This document shows, one piece after another, positions 54,818 to 63,570 of a stretch of 64,000 nucleotides of DNA. This stretch comes from Paraburkholderia sediminicola (lineage in GTDB: Bacteria > Pseudomonadota > Gammaproteobacteria > Burkholderiales > Burkholderiaceae): positions 372,001 through 436,000 of the forward strand of contig NZ_CADIKC010000004.1 of the NCBI RefSeq assembly GCF_902859805.1, read 5' to 3'. Position 1 is the first letter of the stretch; every line of letters begins with the position of its first letter. The translations under genes and the position numbers were made by a program. The notes under the pieces were generated by a model, which was not told the DNA's origin, did no database searches, and was given only the letters and a program-made list of their open reading frames with translations.

Positions 54818-55756
54818 ATGAATACAAAGAGTCCGCCTACCGATTCCCGCCCACGCAGGACTGGTCAGGGAGAATCGTCCTCATCGACCCTCACTTATCA
54901 CCGAGCGGAAATTAAAGGGGTTGGCGTCTTCTATCGAGAGGCGGGCCCCAAAGATGCACCAACCATCGTGCTTCTTCACGGGTTTCCGTCGTCGTCGCGG
55001 ATGTTTGATAGCCTCATTCCGCTGCTCGCGACACACTACCACCTTATCGCACCGGACTATCCTGGCTTCGGCCACAGCGACGCACCGCCGCCTTCGCAGT
55101 TCGCCTACACGTTCGATCACCTCGCCGAAACGATCAATGGCCTACTCGAACAGCTTCGCATCGACCGTTATAGCTTTTATCTGCAGGACTACGGTGGTCC
55201 GATCGGATTCCGGATCATGCTGGCACATCCCGAGCGTCTTGAAGCGCTAGTGATCCAGAACGCCAATAGCCACGAGGAAAGTCTCGGGCAAAAGTGGACG
55301 GCCATCAAGGAGTACTGGGCTGATCCTGCCGCGCGTCCAGAGGTGTTCACCGCGTTCACATCGTTCGACAGTACAAGATATCGTCACGACGGTGAGAGCC
55401 CGAACGCCGAACGTTACAGCCCGGACACCTGGACAGACGAGTACGCATTTCTCAATCGTCCGGGCCAGCCAGAAATCCAGGCTGCGCTGCTTTATGACTA
55501 CCGTACGAATGTTGCGGCCTATGGAGCCTGGCAAGAATGGATGAGAACGCAACAGCCTGCCGCGCTCATCCTGTGGGGACGCTACGACAGATCGTTCATT
55601 GCGGCCGGAGCTGCTGCCTACCAGCGTGATTTGCCAAATGCGCAAGTCCATCTGCTCGACGCAGGCCACTTCGCACTTGATGAGAAAGTGGATGACATAG
55701 CGGCACTGATGAATGAGTTTCTCGACGCGTTCTATTTGCGACAAGCGGATGAATGA
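54818..55756 (+). CDS. Alpha/beta hydrolase, haloalkane dehalogenase / epoxide hydrolase-like
   Basis: A 312-residue hydrolase. Oxyanion HGFP motif in VLLHGFPSSSRMF, nucleophile Asp in YLQDYGGPIGFR, a cap domain about 150-240, and catalytic His in LDAGHFALDE near the end. The nucleophile being Asp, not Ser, points to haloalkane dehalogenase or epoxide hydrolase chemistry. ATG at 54818 with CGGAG upstream. The upstream MarR remnant suggests it was once part of a regulated detoxification pair. Confidence 0.85.
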   Translation: MNTKSPPTDSRPRRTGQGESSSSTLTYHRAEIKGVGVFYREAGPKDAPTIVLLHGFPSSSRMFDSLIPLLATHYHLIAPDYPGFGHSDAPPPSQFAYTFDHLAETINGLLEQLRIDRYSFYLQDYGGPIGFRIMLAHPERLEALVIQNANSHEESLGQKWTAIKEYWADPAARPEVFTAFTSFDSTRYRHDGESPNAERYSPDTWTDEYAFLNRPGQPEIQAALLYDYRTNVAAYGAWQEWMRTQQPAALILWGRYDRSFIAAGAAAYQRDLPNAQVHLLDAGHFALDEKVDDIAALMNEFLDAFYLRQADE

Positions 55757-56153
55757 CCATCGACTCCGGGTATTGGTCGGGTACGCCAGCACCGGCGATT
55801 GGTTGCTGACTGGCGAACCTCTTGGAGTCGGCGCGGATGTGGGCATGCTGCTTGAGGTGTGCCCCGAGCATCTAATGCAGCGCCAGTGAGAACTCCGTTC
55901 AGGGGTATCGCCTAGCTTCATGGCCGGATTCTGCCCGATGATGAGCGGCCCAGTTCGACCCGCTTGAGTCACTCCGTCCGATTTTGCCAATGTCTGTTCT
56001 TGTATTCTCACAAGACGTTCGCAAGCTACGGCTTGGCCTACCACGCACAGAACGGGGCGAATCCTACATGCTCACGAGATCACGGCAATCGTAACGATCG
56101 GTGATCGGGGCCGTCGACCTGCAACACACGAAGACGGTGGCAGACACTCCGCA
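55757..56153. other. Intergenic region with dispersed repeat
   Basis: About 400 bases without a convincing gene; contains copy A of the 41-nt repeat at 55921-55961. A 46-codon frame (55749-55889) overlaps the hydrolase stop but has no support. Confidence 0.45.
55921..55961 (+). repeat. 41-nt intergenic repeat, copy A
   Basis: Begins TGGCCGGATTCTGCCC and ends CAGTTCGACCC. Same length and clearly the same sequence as 61582-61622 and 63037-63077. Similarity to copy B continues about 20 bases downstream (GAGTCA...TCGG-like). Confidence 0.75.
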
Positions 56154-56987
56154 TCACGAGAAGGCGGCCTGATAGACCTTCGGCGTTACGCCAGTCTGCT
56201 GCTTGAACACGCGTGTGAAGTGCGATTGGTCGGCAAAACCCATTCGCACGCTTACTTCCGCAATGGGCTTGCCGGCTCGCAACAACGGCATCGCACGGCG
56301 CACGCGCTCCTGTTGCAGGAAAGCATGCGGGCTCAACCCCGCATCGCGCACAAAGGCACGCAGCAGCACGAAAGGCGTCACGCCAAACTCGCACGCAAGT
56401 GTCGACAAGGTCGAATGTGCGTGCAGTTCGTCGCGCAGGCGGGATTTGACCGCGCGCACCAACGCCGGCTCGCTGCGCACTACGGGGAGTGCGGCAGACC
56501 GGCCCGCGTGCCGGGCATGCAGGCCGATGACGGCGCGGGCCAGTGTTTCACTGCGTTTGAAGCGGTCCTCATCCACCTCGGAACACCAGTTCACACCGTA
56601 GAGCTGCTGTGACAGTTCAGCGTCAGCGACGAACGGGCTCGGCATGTCGAACCGCTCGCGCCGGGGAATGCCAAGCCTCTCACAATAGGCGGCGAGCGCT
56701 GCGGGTTGCACATGGGCCACGCGCATCTTCCATTGTCCATCGCCCGCAGCCAAACCGGCGTGCACCACGTCGGCGTCGATGATAATCACGTCGCCACGGC
56801 GGCACACGCGTCGTTGGTCCTGAACTTCGACGGCCAGCGCCCCACCCGTAATCACCGCAAGGCAATGCGTATCGTGCGCGTGCGGCGGATAGCGGTGACC
56901 GACGAATTGACCCTTGAGCATGACGGCGTCCATGACGTCCGGCGCGTGCCAGAGCTTGATCGTCTTCGTCGGTCCATTGGTGTTCAT
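56154..56987 (-). CDS. AraC-family regulator
   Basis: A 277-residue regulator. N-terminal cupin sensor (HDTHCLAVITGGALAVEV, GDVIIIDADVVHAG) and a C-terminal AraC double HTH (STLACEFGVTPFVLLRAFVRDAGLSPHAFLQ ... SVRMGFADQSHFTRVFKQQTGVTPKVYQ). Start overlaps the stop of the quinone reductase gene by 4 bases. It is the last gene of a four-gene coupled operon and likely its autoregulator. Confidence 0.9.
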   Translation of the reverse strand: MNTNGPTKTIKLWHAPDVMDAVMLKGQFVGHRYPPHAHDTHCLAVITGGALAVEVQDQRRVCRRGDVIIIDADVVHAGLAAGDGQWKMRVAHVQPAALAAYCERLGIPRRERFDMPSPFVADAELSQQLYGVNWCSEVDEDRFKRSETLARAVIGLHARHAGRSAALPVVRSEPALVRAVKSRLRDELHAHSTLSTLACEFGVTPFVLLRAFVRDAGLSPHAFLQQERVRRAMPLLRAGKPIAEVSVRMGFADQSHFTRVFKQQTGVTPKVYQAAFS

Positions 56988-57706
56988 GGTGAGGCTCCTC
57001 CCAGAAGTGGCTGGAAGACTTCATCATATTCCTCCAGCCGCGGCATCGGCACGCGCGGCTGCTCGTCGAGGTGAGCGATGAAGTCGCCCCAACGCTTGAG
57101 CGTGTCGACTCGCTGGGCGTGCGAACAGTACGGAATGTGCCAGGCAAAGAACGGCTCGAGCACCTCATAACCGACGTAACCCAGGGTCCCCTGTAGCAGG
57201 TGACGCAGCATGCCGCTGGCAAGTTCGCCGTGTATTCCTTGCTGCCCGAACATGTGCTCCCGGCCACCCAGGCTTACCCCGACCACCGCGCGCTTGCCGA
57301 CCATGCCGCCGCGGCCATAGATGCGCTTACCACCGTAAAGGGCGCCGGACAGGAAGCAGCGGTCGATCCACCCCTTGATAAGCGCGGGCACCGAAAACCA
57401 GTAGAGCGGGAACACCAGCATCAGCGTATCGCTGGCCAGCAGCGCGTCAACCTCGCGCTGGATGTCGGGCGCAAGGGCATTGCGCTCAAGTGCGTGGCGC
57501 TGCTCCTTGGCGTAGACGAGGTAGTCGCTGTTGGCGCGCTGGGCGAAATCGCTGGCGCGCACCACAGGATCGAAGTTGAGTGCGTAGAGGTCGGAAAAAC
57601 TCACGTTGTCGCCGCGCGACTCCAGCAGGCGTCGGGCCTCATGGGCCATAGCCGTGCAGAAGGAGCGCGGCTCCGGGTGGGCATGGACAATGTGAACTTT
57701 ATGCAT
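56984..57706 (-). CDS. NAD(P)H quinone oxidoreductase family flavoprotein (KefF/MdaB-like)
   Basis: A 240-residue flavodoxin-fold protein. VHIVHAHPEPRSFCTAMAHEA is the FMN-binding loop, MLVFPLYWFSVPALIKGWIDRCF the central family motif. Reduces quinones or electrophiles by hydride transfer. Overlaps the upstream enoyl-CoA hydratase by 8 bases and the AraC gene by 4. Confidence 0.88.
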   Translation of the reverse strand: MHKVHIVHAHPEPRSFCTAMAHEARRLLESRGDNVSFSDLYALNFDPVVRASDFAQRANSDYLVYAKEQRHALERNALAPDIQREVDALLASDTLMLVFPLYWFSVPALIKGWIDRCFLSGALYGGKRIYGRGGMVGKRAVVGVSLGGREHMFGQQGIHGELASGMLRHLLQGTLGYVGYEVLEPFFAWHIPYCSHAQRVDTLKRWGDFIAHLDEQPRVPMPRLEEYDEVFQPLLGGASP

Positions 57707-58433
57707 GAGGGATCGAGCGCCAGGTAGCTGCAGGAATGAAGCTGTTCAGATGGGCAAGCTCGCGCTGGATGGCTTCGCTGGCTGACAGCGTGGCGCCCTC
57801 CTGCAACAGGCGCCGCATACTTTGCAACGCTGTCGGCGGCTTGGCGGATAGCAGTGCGCAGTATTCGTCGGCAGTCGCACGCACATCCGCGTCTGGCACC
57901 ACGCGCGAAAGGAAGCCCTGCTGCAATGCCTCAGCGGCTGTTATCGGCCGGCCGCTCATGAGCCAGTCGCGTGCGCACAGATCGCCCATCCGGCGGGCCG
58001 CCAATGCGGTTGCGCCGGCTTCAGGCACGATACCGAGATCGGCAAACGGAAAGCGGAACGTGGCCCCCTCGCCGGCGACTACCCAGTCGGCGTGCAACAG
58101 CATCGTGGCGCCAAACCCAACCGCCGCGCCGTTAACAGCTGCCACGAGCGGCTTGGGCTGGTCCACGAGGGCCTCGATGCAGCGCGCGACCGCGCCGTCG
58201 GCCGCCTGCGGCCACAAGGAGCCGAATTCGGCCGTGTCGTGGCCTGAGCAAAAACATTCGCTGGTTCCGTGCAGCAGCAGGCAATGAACGCGCACGTCTC
58301 CTTGCGCCAGGCGCAAGGTGTTTGCCAACGCTTCGAACAGAGGGCCGTTCAGTGCATTGCGCTTTTCCGGACGGTCTATGCCCACAGACCAGACCTGGCC
58401 GTCGAGCTCCGCGGTAAGGTGTGCACCGATCAT
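57699..58433 (-). CDS. Enoyl-CoA hydratase/isomerase family protein
   Basis: A 244-residue crotonase. RPEKRNALNGPLFEALANTL near the start, the oxyanion loop GHDTAEFGSL, VAAVNGAAVGFGATMLLHADWVVA and FADLGIVPEAGATA are typical. The catalytic Glu positions cannot be assigned with certainty. Overlaps DUF2000 (4 bases) and the quinone reductase (8 bases). Substrate unknown. Confidence 0.88.
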   Translation of the reverse strand: MIGAHLTAELDGQVWSVGIDRPEKRNALNGPLFEALANTLRLAQGDVRVHCLLLHGTSECFCSGHDTAEFGSLWPQAADGAVARCIEALVDQPKPLVAAVNGAAVGFGATMLLHADWVVAGEGATFRFPFADLGIVPEAGATALAARRMGDLCARDWLMSGRPITAAEALQQGFLSRVVPDADVRATADEYCALLSAKPPTALQSMRRLLQEGATLSASEAIQRELAHLNSFIPAATWRSIPHA

Positions 58434-58882
58434 GCGAACAGGGCGAAGCCGCCAACCAGTTTGCCGACCTTCTTCCTTGGCCCTACCAGCCCAACTGCCA
58501 GGTACTGGAGGGACTCACCTGGCAGCACGCGCACCGCGCGTAGAAAGGCGTCGTAGTCGACGGTGGCCTGTCCTTGCACAGGAAAGTCAACCACGTCGCA
58601 GTGCGCCAGCGATTTCAGGCGCAGGGCGCTCAACTGATCAGCCGTGGCTTTGAGAATCGGGATGCCGATGGGAATGAGACCAGGGTGCGCCGTGCCGTCC
58701 TGCTCTCGCAAGGGCTCTCCGACGAGACGGCTGTGGCGCTGGCCCAGCGTGAACGCGACCACTGCAGCGGCGTTCGAGGCTTTGCCCGGCGGGAGCGCTT
58801 CGTCCACGACGATGACACAACGCTCCGGCTCGGGCGGCGCTTCAATGGCGTTAGCGTCGCTTGGTTCGTTTTGTAATAACAA
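58430..58882 (-). CDS. DUF2000 domain protein
   Basis: A 150-residue protein. CVIVVDEALPPGKASNAAAVVAFTLG and IPILKATADQLSALRLKS are the DUF2000 core; the C-terminus (GLVGPRKKVGKLVGGFALF) is typical. I use a TTG start at 58882 because GGAGAG lies five bases upstream; the ATG two bases before is out of frame. First gene of the four-gene overlapping operon. DUF2000 proteins resemble peptidyl-tRNA-hydrolase-like folds; role unknown. Confidence 0.8.
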   Translation of the reverse strand: MLLQNEPSDANAIEAPPEPERCVIVVDEALPPGKASNAAAVVAFTLGQRHSRLVGEPLREQDGTAHPGLIPIGIPILKATADQLSALRLKSLAHCDVVDFPVQGQATVDYDAFLRAVRVLPGESLQYLAVGLVGPRKKVGKLVGGFALFA

Positions 58883-59316
58883 AGCATCTCTCCAGAAAAA
58901 GAAGCGGTGGAGGGAATGCTAGATAGATCCAGGCCAAAAGTATTGAACGATCTTGCAGCGACCCGAGGTCGTGTCGGCGACGATGACACGCTTGAACCTG
59001 CACCTCAATTGTCGAGAACATCTCAACGCCAGTAACATTTCTGGTAGATCGACACCGACGAGCGGGGGCAAGCGACTTCAGCGATTGTCTCGTGCCGGCC
59101 CGGTAACAGACGTTCGCAAATCGTGCACGAACGGCTCTTGATGGCCGATCTCGGTCCGACAGCGAACTTCCGCAATCGACCCTGAGCCGACCTTCTCGGG
59201 CGAGGCCATGAACGTCCCCAATCGGTCAGATACTTGCCGTTCAGCCTTCAATCACCACTCGGCAATGTTCTCCTGAACGGTCAGAAAATTCGCGCTGTTC
59301 TGCGTAAATGCGCGCT
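58883..59316. other. Intergenic region without recognised gene
   Basis: About 430 bases. Carries the promoter of the DUF2000 operon. A stretch at 59145-59200 weakly resembles the 41-nt repeat but is not counted. Confidence 0.4.
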
Positions 59317-60177
59317 CTACAACGCGCCGAGCGGGATTTTCAGATAACGAGTGCCGTTGTCTTCAGGCTCAGGTAATAAGCCTGCACGAATGTTGACCTG
59401 GACAGCGGGAAGAATGAGCGTGGGCATATCAAGCGTCCGGTCGCGTGCTGTGCGCATCGCGACGAACGCATCTTCCGAGTTGCCGTCATGCAGATGAATA
59501 TTGCGCTTGCGCTGTTCCGCCACGGTGGTTTGCCATTGTGGTTGACGCGACTGCGGCGGGTAGTCGTGACACATATAAAGCCGGGTCTCGTCAGGTAGCG
59601 ACAGCAGTTTGCGTGCTGAGCGATAAAGCGTATGCGCGTCACCACCCGGAAAATCGCACCGTGCGCTGCCTACGTCCGGCATGAACATCGTGTCACCGAC
59701 AAAAACCGCGTCTCCGATCTGATACGCCACGTCAGCCGGCGTATGTCCGGGCACGTGTATGGCGTGCGCACCCAACTCGCCGATCTGGAACGTCTCGCCT
59801 GCAGCGAACAGATGATCGAACTGCTGACCGTCGTCCGGCACGTCCACACCCAGGTTAAAGACGCGCTTGAATACACCCTGCACTCCACGAATGCTTTCGC
59901 CGATGGCGATTCTTCCTCCCAGTCGTGTCCTCAGATATTGCGCGGCCGACAGATGGTCCGCGTGGGCGTGCGTTTCCAGCAGCCATTCAACTTTCAGCCC
60001 GTGTGCCTGCACAAATTCCACGACCCTGTCGGCCGATTGGGTCGAGGTACGGCCGGCCTTCGGGTCGTAGTCAAGCAGCGAATCGATCACGGCGCACGCA
60101 GAGCCATCTCCGGCGTGAACGACATAGGTAACGGTACAGGTAATCCGATCAAAGAACGCTTCCACCAGTGGTTTCAT
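59317..60177 (-). CDS. blh: Persulfide dioxygenase-like MBL-fold protein (Blh)
   Basis: A 286-residue metallo-beta-lactamase-fold enzyme. Metal motif THAHADHLS, further His in VPGHTPADVAY, Asp in VFVGDTMFMPDVG. The GSARCDFPGGDAHTLYRS stretch and late CHDYPP match ETHE1/Blh, which oxidise glutathione persulfide to sulfite. ATG at 60177 with GGAG seven bases upstream. Divergent from bigR over 88 bases holding an AT-rich palindrome. Confidence 0.9.
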   Translation of the reverse strand: MKPLVEAFFDRITCTVTYVVHAGDGSACAVIDSLLDYDPKAGRTSTQSADRVVEFVQAHGLKVEWLLETHAHADHLSAAQYLRTRLGGRIAIGESIRGVQGVFKRVFNLGVDVPDDGQQFDHLFAAGETFQIGELGAHAIHVPGHTPADVAYQIGDAVFVGDTMFMPDVGSARCDFPGGDAHTLYRSARKLLSLPDETRLYMCHDYPPQSRQPQWQTTVAEQRKRNIHLHDGNSEDAFVAMRTARDRTLDMPTLILPAVQVNIRAGLLPEPEDNGTRYLKIPLGAL

Positions 60178-60210
60178 CGCACGCTCCAGTCAATACATTG
60201 AAAAACAATA

Positions 60211-60224
60211 TATATTTTAATATA
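60211..60224. promoter_or_regulatory. AT-rich palindrome, candidate BigR operator
   Basis: TATATT-TT-AATATA, perfect 6-bp arms, in the blh-bigR gap. BigR-type repressors bind AT-rich palindromes over the divergent promoters, and this is the only such element in the gap. It probably overlaps a -10 box. Confidence 0.65.
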
Positions 60225-60265
60225 CTGTAGGTCAACCTGATTGCCAGGTAGAAGGACACTGATCG

Positions 60266-60601
60266 ATGAGTACACCGTTATCTCCCGCCGCGCGCGACGC
60301 GCTGCGGCAATCCGCGACGAAATGCTGTGCCCTTCTCAAAGCCATGGCACAGGAGGACCGTCTTTTGTTGTTGTGCCAGTTGACCGAAGGTGAACACAAC
60401 GTCGGAGAGCTGGAAGCGGCGGTCGGCCTTCATCAACCGAGCCTCTCGCAGCATCTTGGCGTGCTGCGCGAAGAAGGTCTCGTCACTGCGCGGCGCGAGG
60501 GAAAGTACATCTATTACAGTCTCGCTGGCGTCGAAGTCTTGAGCATCATGCAGACGTTGTCGAATCTCTATTGCGGCAAGGTCAAAGGACGCCTGAAATG
60601 A
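60266..60601 (+). CDS. bigR: ArsR-family persulfide-sensing repressor BigR
   Basis: A 111-residue winged-helix repressor. GLHQPSLSQHLGVLREEGLVTARREGKYIYYSL is the DNA-binding wing. Two Cys (LLLLCQLTEG and LYCGKVKG) occupy the positions of the BigR/SqrR redox pair that forms a disulfide or tetrasulfide bridge; extra Cys pair KCCALL at the N-terminus. AAGGA precedes the ATG. Overlaps the first permease gene by ATGA. Derepresses blh and pmpAB on sulfide stress. Confidence 0.9.
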   Translation: MSTPLSPAARDALRQSATKCCALLKAMAQEDRLLLLCQLTEGEHNVGELEAAVGLHQPSLSQHLGVLREEGLVTARREGKYIYYSLAGVEVLSIMQTLSNLYCGKVKGRLK

Positions 60602-61032
60602 GAATCGACTTCATCCACTTCGCGCCGCTTCCCGCCCTCGCCGGTGGCGTGCTGATCGGTCTCGCAGTAACGCTGCTTGTGCTCGGGAACGGCCGTATCG
60701 CCGGCATCAGCGGGATTCTTGGCGAACTGGTCGACACAACATCCAGCGATCATGCCTGGCGCGCTGCATTCATGCTTGGCCTCTTTGCCGCGCCCTGGAT
60801 ATTCAGGCTTTTCACGACACTGCCGGTTGTTACGATCGCGTCATCGCCGCCGGTGCTCGTTGTGGCCGGTCTGCTCGTTGGCATCGGCACCCGCTACGCA
60901 TCCGGTTGCACCAGCGGTCACGGTGTATGCGGTCTCTCACGCGGTTCGATCCGCTCGCTTGCCGCCACCGCAACATTCATGGCAATGGGCTTTTTGACCG
61001 CTTTCGTTACCCGTCATCTGCTGGGGCTTTGA
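60598..61032 (+). CDS. YeeE/YedE-family transporter half (PmpA)
   Basis: A 144-residue membrane protein with about four helices. GNGRIAGISGILG and YASGCTSGHGVCGLSRGS are the sulfur-transport Cys motifs of the YeeE/YedE family. ATG at 60598 overlaps the bigR stop. Moves sulfur compounds (thiosulfate, persulfide or sulfite); direction not certain. Confidence 0.88.
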   Translation: MRIDFIHFAPLPALAGGVLIGLAVTLLVLGNGRIAGISGILGELVDTTSSDHAWRAAFMLGLFAAPWIFRLFTTLPVVTIASSPPVLVVAGLLVGIGTRYASGCTSGHGVCGLSRGSIRSLAATATFMAMGFLTAFVTRHLLGL

Positions 61033-61033
61033 C

Positions 61034-61459
61034 ATGCTGATTCTCAACGCACTGCTGGCCGGTCTGATATTCGCCACGGGACTGATCGTTTCCGGCATGG
61101 CCAACCCTGCGAAGGTGCTGGGCTTTCTCGATATCGCAGGCAACTGGGACCCGTCACTGGCATTCGTCATGGCCGGCGCGGTCGCAGTTGGCAGTGTCGG
61201 CTTCGCGATTGCACGCAGGCTCAAGCGGAGCCTGTTCAACGCGCCCATGTCGCTGCCGGCCGCGACGCGCATTGACCGCCGCCTGCTTGCTGGCAGCGCC
61301 ATGTTCGGTGCCGGCTGGGGCCTAGCAGGATTCTGCCCGGGACCGGCCCTCGTGAGCGCGGGCAGCGGCGAGTTTAAAGCGATGCTGTTCGTTATCGCCA
61401 TGCTCGTTGGCATGAAGATTTTCGCTCTGGCCGAGCAACACGCTACCCAGACCAACTGA
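61034..61459 (+). CDS. YeeE/YedE-family transporter half (PmpB)
   Basis: A 141-residue membrane protein, second half of the split YeeE/YedE unit. FATGLIVSGMANPAKVLGFLDIAG and GAGWGLAGFCPGPALVSAGSG are the conserved half-motifs, with one Cys in FCPGP. Starts 1 base after the pmpA stop; a complete transporter needs both. Confidence 0.88.
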   Translation: MLILNALLAGLIFATGLIVSGMANPAKVLGFLDIAGNWDPSLAFVMAGAVAVGSVGFAIARRLKRSLFNAPMSLPAATRIDRRLLAGSAMFGAGWGLAGFCPGPALVSAGSGEFKAMLFVIAMLVGMKIFALAEQHATQTN

Positions 61460-62074
61460 CGGTAACCTCGCACACATTCGCGTGTACTGCCGCCCGATGA
61501 GTTGAACGCGAAACGTTACGGCGGCCGTCTCATATCAGCCCAAATCCGGACGGCCAAGACGCTTGTCTGGGTGGCTGCTTCTGGCCGAACTCGGCCCGGC
61601 GACGATCGGCTCAGTTCGACCCACACGAGTCAGTCGGACAATAAATTTGAGTGGCCGAAACCGGAGTTAAAGCCGACACCACCGCTCTCTCTTGTGTTGC
61701 GTCGAGCCCGCATGCATAGGATTGTCGGCCGCTGCTAAACGGAGCCTCGACTTTATTTCCGCTAACGCGTCTGGCCCCGAGTCATTGGGCCGCCAGCCAG
61801 TTCCTGCCGGCAACTATCTAATCATCGCGCTGCATCGCCATCCGACAATTCGAGCACTGATCTTTATGTCCGTTCGCTTTGCTCTACCACGCGTTGCGGA
61901 CTGCTGGTTCGCTGGGGAGAACACCATTACATAAACCGCTGCTCATCTATGCCCGGTCTTCCTGCGCACGAGGCGGTCCTCTCAGCACGATGATGTAGCG
62001 TTAAATACGCCGTTTTTCGCTTGCACACAGAATTTGCACCAGAGCCACAACGCACAAGGACAATACGGCAGCAA
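61460..62074. other. Intergenic region with dispersed repeat
   Basis: About 615 bases without a supported gene. Contains copy B of the 41-nt repeat. Short frames (for example 61692-61934) lack sites or family resemblance. Confidence 0.5.
61582..61622 (+). repeat. 41-nt intergenic repeat, copy B
   Basis: Begins TGGCCGAACTCGGCCC, ends CAGTTCGACCC. Aligns without gaps with copies A and C. Confidence 0.75.
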
Positions 62075-62581
62075 TCACGGTGTGGGATGTCGTTCACTGA
62101 GCCGAATCTTGAACGGTCCCGTATATGGGGTATGGACAACATAGATTCTGACCTGACTACCGTTCGCCATGTTTTGCGGCACGACCCTTGAGTAGGTAAA
62201 TTCGTGCCGGTTCAGTATTTCCAGACGGCGCACCAGCGCGTTGCCACCCCCGTCGAAGACATTGATCTGGTAGCGCCTGTCGCCGGTTATGAAGAAGTAG
62301 CCAGCGCCGCCCTGAGTAAGCCGCGACTGTCCGGTGGCCGGGTCGAAGTATTCGAACCGGTTGCTTCCCGCGTCCCAGATCGAGATGCCCACGACGCTGG
62401 GGTAACGTTCGATCACGTTGTGGGACCGGTCATTTTCCTCATATACGGCGGTGGTCTGCCAGACCGTCGAGGTTAGCGCTTTGGGATCGATACTCTTTGC
62501 GGCAACCGGTTCGGCCTCAACGACCGGCAACGTGACCACGACGAGCGATAAAAACAAGCCGCGCATCGACAAGTGTTTCAT
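62075..62581 (-). CDS. Secreted DUF4822-like protein
   Basis: A 168-residue protein with a signal peptide (LFLSLVVVTLPVVEAEPVAA). The mature part is beta-rich: TSTVWQTTAVYEENDRSHNV, RFEYFDPATGQSRLTQGG, DRRYQINVF, RLEILNRHEFTYSR. This resembles DUF4822, whose function is unknown. No Cys, so not a lipoprotein. Confidence 0.6.
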   Translation of the reverse strand: MKHLSMRGLFLSLVVVTLPVVEAEPVAAKSIDPKALTSTVWQTTAVYEENDRSHNVIERYPSVVGISIWDAGSNRFEYFDPATGQSRLTQGGAGYFFITGDRRYQINVFDGGGNALVRRLEILNRHEFTYSRVVPQNMANGSQVRIYVVHTPYTGPFKIRLSERHPTP

Positions 62582-63126
62582 GGGTTACTCCTCCGCGACA
62601 AGTTGTCTATTCGTAGCAGTTGCAAGACGGCATTGTGTCAACTGACCTGCGTCATTTCTCGGGCCGTGCCTGGACATGGGAGATACTTCCCGCCGGCAAT
62701 GGGGGCGTCGGCGCACGGCATAGGAAAATTGCAATTGCGCGGAAGACGCTAACGCCAGGCGAATCGTTATCTACTGTCGTCCGCTAGCACGGTGTGAACC
62801 CGAACCAGACGTTTAGCCAGCGCGCTCGGTCAGCGCACTTATGCTACACGCAAATTGGTGACAGACCTTTACCGAAAGAGCGCCTGGTGAAGGCCGCATA
62901 CCGTCGGGCTGCCATGCCGACGAGTCGTGCAACATTCGTGAGGTGAGGTAGCGGCTGTACTGCCAGGGTGCCACGAGTTCTGGCCGGCTCGCATCCGAAG
63001 CGGCCGTTCGCGAGGCCCGAATCAAAGGTCTCAAGTTGGCCGAACCGTGCCTGATGACGACCGGCCCAGTTCGACCCTGAGCGGCCCGCCGGGACTTCCA
63101 GGAACGGTCATTCGCGCTCGAATGCA
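62582..63126. other. Intergenic region with dispersed repeat
   Basis: About 545 bases without a supported gene; contains copy C of the 41-nt repeat. Confidence 0.5.
63037..63077 (+). repeat. 41-nt intergenic repeat, copy C
   Basis: Begins TGGCCGAACCGTGCCT, ends CAGTTCGACCC. Aligns without gaps with copies A and B. Confidence 0.75.
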
Positions 63127-63570
63127 CTAGCCGCAATGACGGTTCTTGTTCGAAGAGCCGATTAGTAGGAGAAATTGGGTGAAATCGTCAGCCACCTTCC
63201 GGACAGAGCCCTTGGGATCTACGCCATCAAATGCCAGCACGGGCCATGGAGAGGTGCCCGTTAAATCAAAGGCGAAAAGCTCAAGGCCGCCATCTCCGCC
63301 GAATATAAACCAGCCTGGATAAAGACCGATTTGTCCTGGGTTGCTGGCGTCCTCAACACGATCCAGGTAAAACACGCCAAACGGATCGGGCATTGGCCCT
63401 TCTCCCCCGTTGCTGAACTCAAGAAGCTCGACGTACTCCTTGGGAAGTTCGAATCCGACCGCATCTTGAAGAGCACTGATCGCTGCTTCCGACGCCCCTT
63501 GCGCTTTGGACCATTTCTTTACGACGAAATCCTGCATCTGTGCCCCGGTCAATCTTTTCAGACTACTCAT
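63127..63570 (-). CDS. SMI1/KNR4-family protein (immunity-type fold)
   Basis: A 147-residue soluble protein. ALQDAVGFELPKEYVELLEFSNGGEG, VFYLDRVEDA, FIFGGDGGLELFAFDLTG and the ending KVADDFTQFLLLIG are the SMI1/KNR4 signature. Family members are immunity proteins of contact-dependent or polymorphic toxins. No toxin gene is adjacent. Start at 63570 chosen by family length; no clear ribosome site. Confidence 0.85.
   Translation of the reverse strand: MSSLKRLTGAQMQDFVVKKWSKAQGASEAAISALQDAVGFELPKEYVELLEFSNGGEGPMPDPFGVFYLDRVEDASNPGQIGLYPGWFIFGGDGGLELFAFDLTGTSPWPVLAFDGVDPKGSVRKVADDFTQFLLLIGSSNKNRHCG

Noticed and set aside
55749..55889. A 46-codon frame overlapping the hydrolase stop
   Set aside because: No ribosome site distinct from the hydrolase gene and no family resemblance.
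59145..59210. Possible fourth copy of the 41-nt repeat
   Set aside because: Only scattered similarity; the length and CAGTTCGACCC end are not conserved.
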